From: Rheinheimera sp. | GTDB lineage: Bacteria; Pseudomonadota; Gammaproteobacteria; Enterobacterales; Alteromonadaceae | Length of the DNA: 64,000 bases | Reading direction: 5' to 3' | NCBI GenBank assembly: GCA_003482455.1 | Contig: DMYW01000026.1 | Span: 61,623-125,622, forward strand | Position numbers and translations under genes: made by a program | Shown here: in pieces, positions 1-8,594 of the stretch | How the letters are laid out: every line of letters begins with the position of its first letter | How positions within the stretch are numbered: the first letter of the stretch is position 1 | The notes under the pieces: generated by a model | The model's input: only the letters and a program-made list of their open reading frames with translations | What the model was told of the DNA's origin: nothing | Databases searched by the model: none

Positions 1-38
1 TTTGTTGCCACCGCTCGCCTTTGAAGGTCCATTGACAC

Positions 39-74
39 AAAAAAGAATGCCAATCAGCTTAACTGACTGGCATT
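39..74 (-). terminator. Intrinsic terminator of tpx
   Basis: A 12-bp stem (46-57 with 63-74, one G-T pair) around a five-base loop is followed, in the minus direction, by a run of six T (complement of the A run at 39-44). It sits just past the tpx stop codon. Confidence 0.8.
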
Positions 75-107
75 AGGCCGAAGCCGGTTGTTTTTTTATG
101 AACTAAC

Positions 108-605
108 TTAAGCTAGCACGGCCAGTGCCGCTTCGTACGAAGGCTCGTCGGCAGTTTCTGCAACTTGTTCAGTGTGCAATACAGTGCCATCTGCACCAAT
201 CACGACCACAGCGCGTGACAGCAAGCCACGCAGCGGACCATCGCTAAAGGTCACACCGTAATCAGCCCCAAAGCTGCTGCGGAAAGTAGAACCGTTTACC
301 ACTGCATCTAAACCTTCTGCGCCGCAAAAACGAGCTTGAGCGAAAGGCAGATCCGCAGAAATGCACAGCACTTTGGTATTGTCCAATGACGACAATGCTT
401 TGTTGAAAGTACGAACAGATGTTGCACAGGTTGGTGTGTCAACACTTGGGAAAATGTTCAATACCAAACGACTCCCAGCAAAATCACTCAGTTTTACGTC
501 AGATAAACCTGCGCCCGTTAACAAAAAATCTGGCGCTTTGCTGCCAACCGCCGGTAACTCGCCGACGGTATGAATTGGATTCCCACGTAAAGTAACAGTT
601 GCCAT
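108..605 (-). CDS. tpx: Thiol peroxidase Tpx, 165 aa
   Basis: Atypical 2-Cys peroxiredoxin that reduces hydrogen peroxide and alkyl hydroperoxides with electrons from thioredoxin; cytoplasmic or periplasmic depending on species, and no signal peptide is visible here. The peroxidatic Cys60 lies in the motif SVDTPTC and the resolving Cys94 in ARFCGAEG, at the spacing known from E. coli Tpx (61 and 95). Full length for the family. I chose ATG at 605 rather than TTG at 611 because GAGGAG ends eight bases upstream of the ATG. It is a single gene closed by its own terminator. Identity is seen directly from the motifs and length. Confidence 0.96.
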   Translation of the reverse strand: MATVTLRGNPIHTVGELPAVGSKAPDFLLTGAGLSDVKLSDFAGSRLVLNIFPSVDTPTCATSVRTFNKALSSLDNTKVLCISADLPFAQARFCGAEGLDAVVNGSTFRSSFGADYGVTFSDGPLRGLLSRAVVVIGADGTVLHTEQVAETADEPSYEAALAVLA

Positions 606-641
606 CTTCAAATCTCCTCTTAGGCATCAAACAATTTTCGA

Positions 642-1286
642 TCAATACGATTGGCCAAACCCACGTTTCGGCGGTTTTGGCTTTTCTTGAGCAGTAATGG
701 GTAATACCAGTGCCGCCATTTTGTCTTGCAGTTCCAGTTGTTGCTCTGGCAGAGTCGCTTGCTGCCAAGGATGCCACACTCGAACTTTGACAGTTCCCGC
801 TGGCGCCTTGGCAAAGGTTACTTGACCTTGCTCATCACTCACGGCCAGATAGGGACTAGTTCCTACATATACAAAGGCTTGCATGTGATCATGGATATTG
901 CAGCCCAACACCACGATCCCAGGTTTATCAAACAGCACAGGTTTTTCTGGTTTTCCCGCGTACAGCTTTAGTTCAAACACTTTAGCTTCAGAAAACGAAT
1001 ACACGTGGTGACGCGTTTTATCCAGATTGGGAAATTCAACGGCGGTTCCTGCTTGCACCGCTAACACGAATGGAACAAACATCAAACCTTGTTGGGTCAT
1101 GGTTCCTTTGGGTGCTTGTGATGAATCGGCAGCACTACCAATCAATTCAACCACTGCATCAGCAAGCGGTTTACCTTGTTGATCAACAACTTGCATGCTT
1201 GTTGTGGCGAGCGCGTGCGGGCCAATCAACACTGCGCAACCAATTGCCAATTGCCATATCCACCGTGGTGTTCGACTAATGCGCAT
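642..1286 (-). CDS. Secreted cupredoxin-like protein (methylamine utilization protein-like)
   Basis: A 214-residue exported protein with an N-terminal signal peptide ending near ALATT, an invasin/carboxypeptidase-regulatory-like stretch, and a cupredoxin fold. Candidate type 1 copper ligands are the His of RHHVYSF and the Cys, His and Met of GCNIHDHM. Proteins of this type are annotated as methylamine utilization proteins, but no mau genes are near, so electron transfer or copper handling in the periplasm is inferred only from the family. ATG at 1286 is favoured over TTG at 1301 because GAGGAG lies seven bases before it. The gene is divergent from a barrel protein at 1433, with which it may share a promoter region. 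Confidence 0.8.
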   Translation of the reverse strand: MRISRTPRWIWQLAIGCAVLIGPHALATTSMQVVDQQGKPLADAVVELIGSAADSSQAPKGTMTQQGLMFVPFVLAVQAGTAVEFPNLDKTRHHVYSFSEAKVFELKLYAGKPEKPVLFDKPGIVVLGCNIHDHMQAFVYVGTSPYLAVSDEQGQVTFAKAPAGTVKVRVWHPWQQATLPEQQLELQDKMAALVLPITAQEKPKPPKRGFGQSY

Positions 1287-1432
1287 GCGCTTTCTCCTCA
1301 AATCACCTAGCTCACTCTTGGCAAAAGACTACCGTATCTGCAAACATTCCCCAAACTAAATCACATTTCTGTCCCCATTCTGTTTATATTTGCACTATCG
1401 TCATAGCAAAGACGAACCGGAAGTTTGCAACC

Positions 1433-2680
1433 ATGCGAGCCAATCCTTTTTTGCTGACTTTGCTTGCCCTGCTGGTAAGCCAAGCAGCACGCGCCGAAGA
1501 CATCACAGAACGGATCCGCTTACAAGGTCGAGGCTCTTTCATACTTTCCAATAACGAAGCCAGTCACGGCGGCATTCGCCCATGGTTTGAACGAGGCGCA
1601 GGCCAGCTAGCGCTACGTTCAAGTAAGCTGGCGTTGTCGCCGCAGTCGTTGGCTCTGTCGGCCGATCTAACCGATACCATCACAGCACATCTGAATGGCG
1701 AATATCACCACGCTAGTGAAACAGGTACGGAGGTCACCGAAGCTTGGTTCAGCTGGCAGCCTTTACCTTTCGGAGACTACCGCTTGAAACTACGCGCCGG
1801 TTGGTTCTATCCGGCGTTGTCATTGGAAAACACCGATTTGGCGTGGACATCGCCTTACACCAGCAATTTTTCGTTGATCAACAGCTGGTTTGCCGAAGAA
1901 CTGCGCGCCAACGCGATAGAAACGAGCATCAGCCGCAAATTTAACGTAGGCCATGCGCCACTCACGCTGCAATGGGTCGGCGCACTGGCACGCGGCAATG
2001 ATCCGCTTGGCACCATCATCAGTTGGCGTGGCTTTGCTATCCACAATCTTCAAACAGGTTTACATGAACGTATTGATTTCGCAGAGTATCCATCACTGCA
2101 ACAACCGCCACTGACCATGCAACCCAATTGGGTTGAACCGTTTCGCGAACTGGATGGCAAAACCGGCTATTACACTGGCTTGCATCTGCTGTACAACGAC
2201 AGCACCGAAATCCGCTTTTATCGTTATGACAACAAAGCAGACCCCACTGTTTTTGCACAAGGGCAGTACGCATGGCACACCAAATTTGATCATGTGGCTA
2301 TGCAGCAGCAAGTGACCGAGCAGGTTCGCGTGGTCGCTCAGTGGCTGCGTGGCGATACCATAATGGGTGACGACGCCGTATATATGGATTATCAAGCTTG
2401 GTTTGCGCTAGTTAGTTATAACCTTGATGATTGGCAACTGAGCTGGCGTTATGACAGTGCAACGCAAGAAGATGAAGATAACAACAAACTAGATGACAAC
2501 TCAGGCCATGCTCGCAGTTGGACAGCCAATCTGGCTTATCGCCTAAGTGAACATTGGCAGCTAGCGCTGGAATTTACTGAGCTACGCAGCCACCAGCCCA
2601 ATCGAGCCCAGTGGCCACGCTGGCCCGTTGATCATCAAGAACAAGTGGGAAGTTTGCTTCTTACTTGGCGAATTGATTAA
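1433..2680 (+). CDS. Predicted outer-membrane beta-barrel protein
   Basis: 415 residues with a clear signal peptide ending at ARAED. The mature part shows alternating aromatic and polar residues, many Trp and Tyr, and ends in the sequence TWRID, features of a porin-like barrel. I do not recognise a named family. It stands divergent to the cupredoxin gene, and similar cupredoxin-barrel pairs occur near GGDEF genes in related bacteria (recollection, not checked). The start has CGGAAG eleven bases upstream. Its 3' end converges with lysE-type gene at 2694 with only 13 bases between, so no separate terminator was found. Confidence 0.75.
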   Translation: MRANPFLLTLLALLVSQAARAEDITERIRLQGRGSFILSNNEASHGGIRPWFERGAGQLALRSSKLALSPQSLALSADLTDTITAHLNGEYHHASETGTEVTEAWFSWQPLPFGDYRLKLRAGWFYPALSLENTDLAWTSPYTSNFSLINSWFAEELRANAIETSISRKFNVGHAPLTLQWVGALARGNDPLGTIISWRGFAIHNLQTGLHERIDFAEYPSLQQPPLTMQPNWVEPFRELDGKTGYYTGLHLLYNDSTEIRFYRYDNKADPTVFAQGQYAWHTKFDHVAMQQQVTEQVRVVAQWLRGDTIMGDDAVYMDYQAWFALVSYNLDDWQLSWRYDSATQEDEDNNKLDDNSGHARSWTANLAYRLSEHWQLALEFTELRSHQPNRAQWPRWPVDHQEQVGSLLLTWRID

Positions 2681-2693
2681 CGCCTCCCTGAAC

Positions 2694-3314
2694 TTAGGAA
2701 AGTGCTAACCACACCGCAACCCCCAGCATCAAGCTGCCGGCGACACGGTTCATCAAGCGTACTTTGCCTTCTTGCATCAAGGTGGCTCGCAACACCTTAC
2801 CGCCCGCGGCATACAGCAACAAGGAAGCAAATTCAATCAACAACAGAATACTAAGCAAAATCAGCAGCTGCGGCCAAAATGGCAGAGTTTTGTCGATAAA
2901 AGGCGGTAACAACGCCATATGAAATGCCCAGCCTTTCGGGTTAGATACAGCCGTTAAAAAGCCCTGCCAGCACAATGCTCGCCGCGAAATTTCACGTTCT
3001 TGCCCAGGTTCTGGGATGGCGAGTTTGCCTTTGGATTGCCACATCTGCACGCCAACCCAAAGCAAATAAGCGGCACCGGCGAATTGGAACACCTTTAATA
3101 GCATCGGCATTTGCAGCAGCAACGCCGCCACGCCAAGCACCGCTGACGTGGCCACCAACGCCACGCCGGCCAATTCCCCCCACATCATCCACAAGGTGCG
3201 TTTGACACCTAGGCTAATGCCCAGCGTCATCGACAGCGTCATACAAAGGCCAGGTGTTAATGACACAAACGCAAAGGTCGGGATAAAAAAGGTCATCAAG
3301 CCCCAATTGATCAT
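2694..3314 (-). CDS. LysE/RhtB family amino-acid exporter
   Basis: 206-residue inner-membrane protein with about six hydrophobic segments. The N-terminal stretch with TPGLCMTLSMTLGISLG is the LysE-family signature (normally PGP followed by a glycine-rich helix), and the family exports amino acids or homoserine lactones by proton exchange. The substrate cannot be told from sequence. Its ATG begins directly after the TAA of the upstream sterol-desaturase-like gene, so the two are probably co-transcribed. Confidence 0.88.
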   Translation of the reverse strand: MINWGLMTFFIPTFAFVSLTPGLCMTLSMTLGISLGVKRTLWMMWGELAGVALVATSAVLGVAALLLQMPMLLKVFQFAGAAYLLWVGVQMWQSKGKLAIPEPGQEREISRRALCWQGFLTAVSNPKGWAFHMALLPPFIDKTLPFWPQLLILLSILLLIEFASLLLYAAGGKVLRATLMQEGKVRLMNRVAGSLMLGVAVWLALS

Positions 3315-4181
3315 TTACGGCAAATCCTCTTGATCTAACTTAGCTTTTGGCGGTCCAAACAAGGCCCGCCATTTACCAGAAAATGAATCCGCTAGTCTGA
3401 CATGCCGAAAAATGCGTTGCCATTCATAAAACGTGACGGTCAGTGGATTGGTCGATTCGAAGTCGTCGGTGATGCCGTAGCGGCATGGTTCTGCTTCATC
3501 TTCTGGTTCAAAGGTACCGAACATGCGGTCCCAAATTACCAACACGCCAGCGAAGTTTTTGTCGATATAACGTGCATTGCAGGCATGATGCACGCGGTGC
3601 CACGCTGGGGTGTTGATGAAGTAGCCCAAAAAGCCCCAATGTTTGCCCCAGCGCGTGTGCACAAAAAACTGAAAGGCCAAGTTGATCGCCACTACCGCAA
3701 TCACCAGTTTGGCGTCAAAACCAAGCAGCATCAGCGGCGTCCAAAACACCCACATGCCCGACAACGGATAGGTCAGGCTTTGCCGAAAGGCGGTGCTGAA
3801 ATTCATTAAACGCGAGCTGTGATGGGCCACATGCGACGCCCACAACCAACGTACGCGGTGTGAGGCCCGATGGAACCAGTAGTAACAAAAGTCTTGCAGT
3901 AGAAATAACGCCGCCAGCGTCCAGCCATTGGTTTCAATCTGCCACGGCGCGAGCGTATTGAGATACAGAAAAAATGGCATCAACAGTAACAAAGCAATGC
4001 CATCACCAAGTTGATGCATCGCCGCTAACAGCAAATTACATAGGCTGTCGCGCCAGGCATAAATCGGTGTTTGTCTGCGCTCAGTTTGATACCACTCCAG
4101 CGCGATACAGAGAAAAAAGATTGGACTTAGGACAATTAAAATGAGCTCGACTGGGATCTCCACAACTCTCTCCGTTGGCAT
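3315..4181 (-). CDS. Sterol desaturase / fatty acid hydroxylase family membrane protein
   Basis: 288-residue multi-pass membrane protein with the eight-histidine di-iron pattern of the fatty acid hydroxylase superfamily: HRASH, HVAHH, a His in FVHTRWGKHWG, and HRVHH. Members hydroxylate or desaturate lipids; the particular substrate here is unknown. The C-terminal part with NFAGVLVIWDRMFGTF is typical of the bacterial branch. Upstream gene of a two-gene unit with the LysE exporter, whose start codon directly follows its stop. Confidence 0.88.
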   Translation of the reverse strand: MPTERVVEIPVELILIVLSPIFFLCIALEWYQTERRQTPIYAWRDSLCNLLLAAMHQLGDGIALLLLMPFFLYLNTLAPWQIETNGWTLAALFLLQDFCYYWFHRASHRVRWLWASHVAHHSSRLMNFSTAFRQSLTYPLSGMWVFWTPLMLLGFDAKLVIAVVAINLAFQFFVHTRWGKHWGFLGYFINTPAWHRVHHACNARYIDKNFAGVLVIWDRMFGTFEPEDEAEPCRYGITDDFESTNPLTVTFYEWQRIFRHVRLADSFSGKWRALFGPPKAKLDQEDLP

Positions 4182-4465
4182 CTCTGCTGGATGCTTGCTG
4201 TGCTACGCATTGCTTTCGCAACATCTTATATACACAGCACTGTAACAAAATTGCCGCGCTGTCGGTGCACAATTTCACGCCAATTGCACCGGTTTTGTGC
4301 GCGAACTGAGCTCTGGTCCACCACTTTTCCTTTTATCCTGCTGATTTATATAGTTTTTCACTTAGGGTATGAAGTTTGCCTGTCAGCTACAGAGTGAAGG
4401 AATTGGCGAACCGATGGCCAACGCTCGCCAGCCGAAGCCGCTGGCACAAGTCCTTGGAGGCTGAC

Positions 4466-5722
4466 ATGCTACGTAATCATCCACAACGCGATGTGTTAGA
4501 AAAAGAGCTACAACAACGCTTTTTCCCACCGCTGCCCTGCCCCTGCCGGATTGGGCATTTTATGCTGACGCTTAACAGCCACAGCCGAGCCGATGAACTA
4601 GCCCAGCTGCAACAACTCGCGGCAAGCCAAGGCAAGTTGCTCAGCGAGTCAGATACCGACCTAGAACTGCAATGGCCCAATCTTTGGCTACGCTGGGAAA
4701 AACACACCGAGTTTTCGACCTACAGTTTTGTTGAACCAGGCAATAACGCCGGTTTTGGACCGATAGAACAGCTACTCCCCAGTGCTGATTTTTTTGACCG
4801 CTTACCGGGGCAACTATTTCGCGTCGTGCAGTTGCAGCTCGTCGACGCGCCACGGTTTGAACAAGAACCCGACGGCCAATTTGCCAAAGCACATTGTATT
4901 TCGAGCTTGCTCGCTGGCAACAAAGCGCGAATTTGGACCGACTTTCGCAAGCACCCAGAAGGCGGCGGTCGCGTGTTATTGTGGGATTATGGCTTAACAG
5001 CCAGTGCCCGCGCACGCTTGGTGCAGCAACTGTTTGACCTTGGCAATTATCGCAAATTGAGTTTGCTTGGCTGGCCGCTGACGCGCCATACCTTGCATGA
5101 GCTACAAGCGCTGGAGCAGCAGTTGTTGCACATCACAGAACGCATCGAACAGCAGCAAGACAGTGACGAAAAGCTACTGCGCGAATTGTGTCAGCTGACG
5201 GCGCAAAGTGAGCGTCTGACGGCAGCAAGCAGTGCTCGGCTAGAAGCCAGCAGCGCCTACTACCAGCTGACATTAGATCGGCTGAAAAGCCTGCGGGAAC
5301 AGTCCATCGATGGCTTGATGTCGTTGCAAGATTTTTCCGAGCGGCGGCTGACGCCCGCTTTTCGCACGGCACAATCGCTACAAAGCAGGCAACGCAGCTT
5401 GCTGGAACGTTTAGGTCGCTCCACCGAATTGCTGCGCACCCGGATCAATGTGCAGTTAGAGCGGCAAAACACCAATCTTTTGGCATCGATGGAGCAACGA
5501 GCACGGCAACAGCTGGCGTTGCAACGCACGGTCGAACGAGTGTCGGTGGTGGCGATCAGTTATTACGCCGTGCAGTTGTTGGACAAACTGCTGGTCTCGC
5601 TGAGTAGTTTTCTACCTTGGCTGCCGCTTAAAGTTGCGCAGTGCCTCAGCGTGCCGCTGGTAATTGGCGTGGTGGCGTTGTTGCTGGCACGGCTGCACCG
5701 GAAAACTCGCACACCGCAGTAG
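4466..5722 (+). CDS. DUF3422 family protein
   Basis: About 418 residues. The N-terminal half has the DUF3422 hallmark RWEKHTEFSTYSF near residue 76, a long central helical/coiled-coil stretch rich in Gln, Glu, Leu and Arg follows, and two hydrophobic segments close to the C-terminus suggest membrane anchoring. The function of the family is not known. An upstream TTG at 4376 would add 30 residues, but ATG at 4466 has a perfect GGAGG five bases before it and gives the family-like N-terminus, so I use it. Converges with upp. Confidence 0.85.
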   Translation: MLRNHPQRDVLEKELQQRFFPPLPCPCRIGHFMLTLNSHSRADELAQLQQLAASQGKLLSESDTDLELQWPNLWLRWEKHTEFSTYSFVEPGNNAGFGPIEQLLPSADFFDRLPGQLFRVVQLQLVDAPRFEQEPDGQFAKAHCISSLLAGNKARIWTDFRKHPEGGGRVLLWDYGLTASARARLVQQLFDLGNYRKLSLLGWPLTRHTLHELQALEQQLLHITERIEQQQDSDEKLLRELCQLTAQSERLTAASSARLEASSAYYQLTLDRLKSLREQSIDGLMSLQDFSERRLTPAFRTAQSLQSRQRSLLERLGRSTELLRTRINVQLERQNTNLLASMEQRARQQLALQRTVERVSVVAISYYAVQLLDKLLVSLSSFLPWLPLKVAQCLSVPLVIGVVALLLARLHRKTRTPQ

Positions 5723-5730
5723 CGGTGTGC
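5709..5730. terminator. Hairpin between convergent DUF3422 gene and upp
   Basis: GCACACCGC and GCGGTGTGC form a perfect 9-bp stem with a four-base loop that includes the stop codon of the DUF3422 gene. There is no good T run on either side, so termination is inferred from position only. Confidence 0.5.
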
Positions 5731-5755
5731 CAAAGTGACCTGCCAGCGGCCAGCT

Positions 5756-6409
5756 TTACGCTTTGCCACCAAAACATAAATCGCCGGCGTCACCTAGACC
5801 CGGCACAATGTAGGCATGTTCATTCAGATGACTGTCGATGGCGCCCAGCCAAAAATGCGCCGGAACATCCAAATGCTGCTGCAAATACGCCACGCCTTCA
5901 GGCGCGGCAATCGCTGAAACGATATGCAAACTGCGCACTGGGCCTTGGGCTTTTAATAAGTTCCACACTTTAAGCAGCGACGAGCCGGTGGCCAGCATCG
6001 GATCGATCAGCACTAAATCGCGCCCAACCACACTTGGCGCGGCACTGTAGCCTAAGAAAATATCTTGGGCGATGCCGGCTTGTTCACTGGCACGGTACGC
6101 GCCAATAAAACCGCTATCCGCCAAGTCGAACATATCTTGCACGCCTTGATAAAAGGGTAAGCCGGCCCGCATCACACAAATCAACAGTGGTTGTTGTTCT
6201 AAGTCGGCGGCTTCGGCGACGCCAAGTGAAGTGCCCAGTGGGAACTGCACATATGTTAGTGACTTGGACATTTCATAAGCCAACAGCTGGCCAAGGCGCT
6301 GCAAGTTGGTGCGAAAACGCAATCGATCTTGTTGAATGTCCGGGTCACGCAGCTGCGCCAAAATAGAATGCCCCAGCGACAGCTGTTGTTGTAATTCGAA
6401 AATTGCCAT
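5756..6409 (-). CDS. upp: Uracil phosphoribosyltransferase
   Basis: 217 residues; salvage of uracil with PRPP to UMP in the cytoplasm. The PRPP-binding loop LVLIDPMLATGSS and the uracil-binding C-terminal GLGDAGDLCFG are both visible. The first is DPMLATGGS in most Upp proteins, so one Gly is replaced by Ser here, and the sequence is clearly diverged from E. coli Upp. I start at ATG 6409 (MAIFEL) because AGAGG is seven bases upstream; the longer reading frame from 6445 would overlap the divergent gene. Divergent from mtfA. Confidence 0.92.
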   Translation of the reverse strand: MAIFELQQQLSLGHSILAQLRDPDIQQDRLRFRTNLQRLGQLLAYEMSKSLTYVQFPLGTSLGVAEAADLEQQPLLICVMRAGLPFYQGVQDMFDLADSGFIGAYRASEQAGIAQDIFLGYSAAPSVVGRDLVLIDPMLATGSSLLKVWNLLKAQGPVRSLHIVSAIAAPEGVAYLQQHLDVPAHFWLGAIDSHLNEHAYIVPGLGDAGDLCFGGKA

Positions 6410-6505
6410 AGATACCTCTGCTAGATGCGCTTGAAATCCAATCACTTCGCGCCAATGTTGTTGGCATGCTACCCGAGTTTATCGGCAGATTTGAAGGGGA
6501 AAGAC

Positions 6506-7342
6506 TTGGATTTACCCGTGTTACTCATTTTATTGTTGGCGTCGTTAAGTCTGGGTGCGCTGTTGGCACCAGCGTGGTGGCGTCGCCGACAGATGCGCCT
6601 TGCCAGCGCCGAAGCGTTTCCACGCGTGCAGCGCCAGTGGCTGCGACAGCATTGGCCCTTGTATCGCAAACTGCCATCGGATGTGCAATTACGCCTGCAT
6701 AAAAGTATTCAAAAGTTTTTAGCCGACAAAGAGTTCATCGGCTGTGATGGCTTTGTGGTGACACCGCAAGTACAGCTACTAATTGCCGCGCAAGCTTGTC
6801 TATTAAGCATCAATCAACCAGAAAGCCATTACCCAGAATTGCGGCAAATTCTGGTGTATCCAGATGCTTTTGTGGTGCCGACTAAACATGTAGGCGCATC
6901 AGGCGTGGTCACCGAGCGCAGTGAAGTCCGCCTCGGTGAATCTTGGACGCAAGGCCAAGTGATTTTGTCCTGGCGCCATACCCAAGCGGGCGCCGCAGCG
7001 CCTTATGACGGACAAAATCTGGTGTTTCACGAGTTCGCTCACCAACTTGACCAACTATCCGGCCAGGCCAACGGCGCACCACCTCAACCAACTCTCGCAC
7101 TGCAGCAACGTTGGGCGCAGCAGATGCCAACACTATATGCCAATTATTGTGCTGACTTAGCAGCACACAAGCCTCGGTTGTTAGATTCCTATGCCAGCAC
7201 CAATGCCGCAGAATTTTTTGCAGTCGCTGTAGAATGTTTTTTCGAAAAACCGGCAGAGTTACAACAGGATTCGCCAAGTCTGTATTTGCTATTGCGGGAT
7301 TATTTTCAGCTCGACCCACAACTTTGGAATTTATCCCTCTGA
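6506..7342 (+). CDS. mtfA: M90-family zinc peptidase MtfA
   Basis: 278 residues from TTG 6506. The family is known from E. coli MtfA, which binds the repressor Mlc and so affects PTS glucose uptake, and has aminopeptidase activity. The zinc motif HEFAH lies at residues 175-179, and a downstream Glu in NAAEFFAVAVECFFE is the likely third ligand. An N-terminal hydrophobic helix precedes the RRRQ region. The TTG is chosen because AGGGGA lies five bases upstream and the length then fits MtfA (265 aa); ATG 6425 and GTG 6518 are alternatives. Single gene, divergent from upp. Confidence 0.88.
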   Translation: MDLPVLLILLLASLSLGALLAPAWWRRRQMRLASAEAFPRVQRQWLRQHWPLYRKLPSDVQLRLHKSIQKFLADKEFIGCDGFVVTPQVQLLIAAQACLLSINQPESHYPELRQILVYPDAFVVPTKHVGASGVVTERSEVRLGESWTQGQVILSWRHTQAGAAAPYDGQNLVFHEFAHQLDQLSGQANGAPPQPTLALQQRWAQQMPTLYANYCADLAAHKPRLLDSYASTNAAEFFAVAVECFFEKPAELQQDSPSLYLLLRDYFQLDPQLWNLSL

Positions 7343-7529
7343 TTTTTATACCATCTTTTAATTTCACTCTTGTCTGAGCGGCACGGGTTTGCCAAAGGTT
7401 GAGCGAAAGCGAGTGCTCCATTAATTGTTTGCAGGCATCGCTATTGCTGAATTGTGAATTCACCAAAGATTCAGTCTCGGCATGCCATTTTTTCTGCAAG
7501 GGTACAAAGCGTACCCAATGGAGGAAACC

Positions 7530-7892
7530 ATGAAACTGTTTGCCATCTTAATGATCACTGTCGGTACTTTGGTTGCGGCAACACCAGCCCACGCCGCGCC
7601 CGTCGAAGTACGTTTGAGCGCGCCGCTTGGCTCCAATGCATATGGTCAGCTGGTCATTGGGACGCCCGTGTATACACAACAAGTCTATGTCGAACCTGTG
7701 GTGATTTATGCGCCGATTGAACATCAACGGCATTGGCATCGTTGGTGTGGTCAATATGGGGCCTGTGGTCAACCCGTGCGGTTTATCGAAGTTCGTGAAT
7801 CGTATGGCCGTGATTACGACCGCCGGTACGAGCGTCGTCGTGAACGGCGCCATGAACATCATCACCACCACCATCATCATGGGCATCATTAA
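7530..7892 (+). CDS. Small secreted protein with His-rich C-terminus
   Basis: 120 residues: signal peptide cleaved near AHAAP, a short Val/Tyr-rich middle with two Cys (WCGQYGAC), then an Arg/Tyr segment and a tail with a run of His. No family is recognised. The tail could bind nickel, zinc or copper in the periplasm, by analogy with other His-tailed proteins; this is inference. ATG 7530 has GAGG five bases upstream, whereas the longer frame from 7482 would bury the signal peptide. It is followed by a strong terminator and then slyD, whose product also ends in His. Confidence 0.72.
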   Translation: MKLFAILMITVGTLVAATPAHAAPVEVRLSAPLGSNAYGQLVIGTPVYTQQVYVEPVVIYAPIEHQRHWHRWCGQYGACGQPVRFIEVRESYGRDYDRRYERRRERRHEHHHHHHHHGHH

Positions 7893-7938
7893 TACCAAAG
7901 CTCGGCGTCAACGCTGACACACAGATGACGAAAAGCGC

Positions 7939-7967
7939 GACGGCAGTTATACTGCCGTCTTTTTTTG
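7939..7967 (+). terminator. Intrinsic terminator after the His-rich gene
   Basis: GACGGCAG (7939-7946) pairs with CTGCCGTC (7952-7959) around a five-base loop and is followed directly by eight T. It lies 17 bases before the slyD start codon, so it also sits in the slyD leader. Confidence 0.88.
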
Positions 7968-7984
7968 TGCTCAGGAACAACCCC

Positions 7985-8470
7985 ATGCAAATTACTAAAG
8001 ATACCGTGGTGCAATTGCACTACACCTTGTCAGAAACCAACGGCGCGCAAATCGAATCGTCGAAACAAAGTGACCCGCTGCTGTATTTGCATGGTCACCA
8101 GCAAATGCTGCCAGCCATTGAAACGGCATTAGAAGGCAAAGAAGCTGGCGCTGCGTTTGAATTGGTGTTAGAGCCAAAAGATGCCTACGGTGAGCGCGAC
8201 GAAAACGCCATTCAAAGCATTCAAGTTAAACACTTAAAAGGCGCCAAAAAATGGGCTCCGGGCATGACAGCTGTGGTTGACACCGACCACGGCCCGCGCC
8301 AAGTCAAAATCGTCAAAGTTGGCATGTTTAAAGCTGAAGTTGACGTAAATCACCCACTGGCTGGCAAAACATTGACGTTTGCGTTGGAAGTGATGGATGT
8401 TCGCGCAGCAACAGCTGAAGAAATCGAACACGGCCACGCCCACGGCGTTGGTGGTCATCACCACCACTGA
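7985..8470 (+). CDS. slyD: FKBP-type peptidyl-prolyl isomerase SlyD
   Basis: 161 residues. FKBP domain interrupted by the insert-in-flap chaperone domain, followed by a short His-rich C-terminal tail (EHGHAHGVGGHHHH), as in SlyD, which isomerises prolyl bonds, acts as a folding factor and supplies nickel to hydrogenases in E. coli. The tail here is much shorter than in E. coli and lacks the Cys residues. ATG 7985 has AGGA about nine bases upstream; the longer frame from 7925 would run through the terminator. Cytoplasmic. Confidence 0.93.
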   Translation: MQITKDTVVQLHYTLSETNGAQIESSKQSDPLLYLHGHQQMLPAIETALEGKEAGAAFELVLEPKDAYGERDENAIQSIQVKHLKGAKKWAPGMTAVVDTDHGPRQVKIVKVGMFKAEVDVNHPLAGKTLTFALEVMDVRAATAEEIEHGHAHGVGGHHHH

Positions 8471-8512
8471 TAGCTAGGCCCTCGTTAAAGCGCTGGCGGC
8501 AACTCCGGCGCC

Positions 8513-8542
8513 TTGACAAATTTAAGCTGCAAAGCCGTAAAA
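8513..8542 (+). promoter_or_regulatory. Possible promoter of the penicillin-binding protein gene
   Basis: TTGACA at 8513-8518 is a perfect -35 box. A weak -10 (GTAAAA, 8537-8542) follows after 18 bases. Position, 50-80 bases before the gene, supports it; the -10 is poor. Confidence 0.35.
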
Positions 8543-8594
8543 CTTCAGGATAAAATCCAACAAAACCTTGTGGCTTTTTACACGGAATTCCCCC

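Noticed and set aside
6909..7499. Minus-strand 196-codon frame inside mtfA
   Set aside because: Antisense to the conserved HEFAH coding region; shadow frame.
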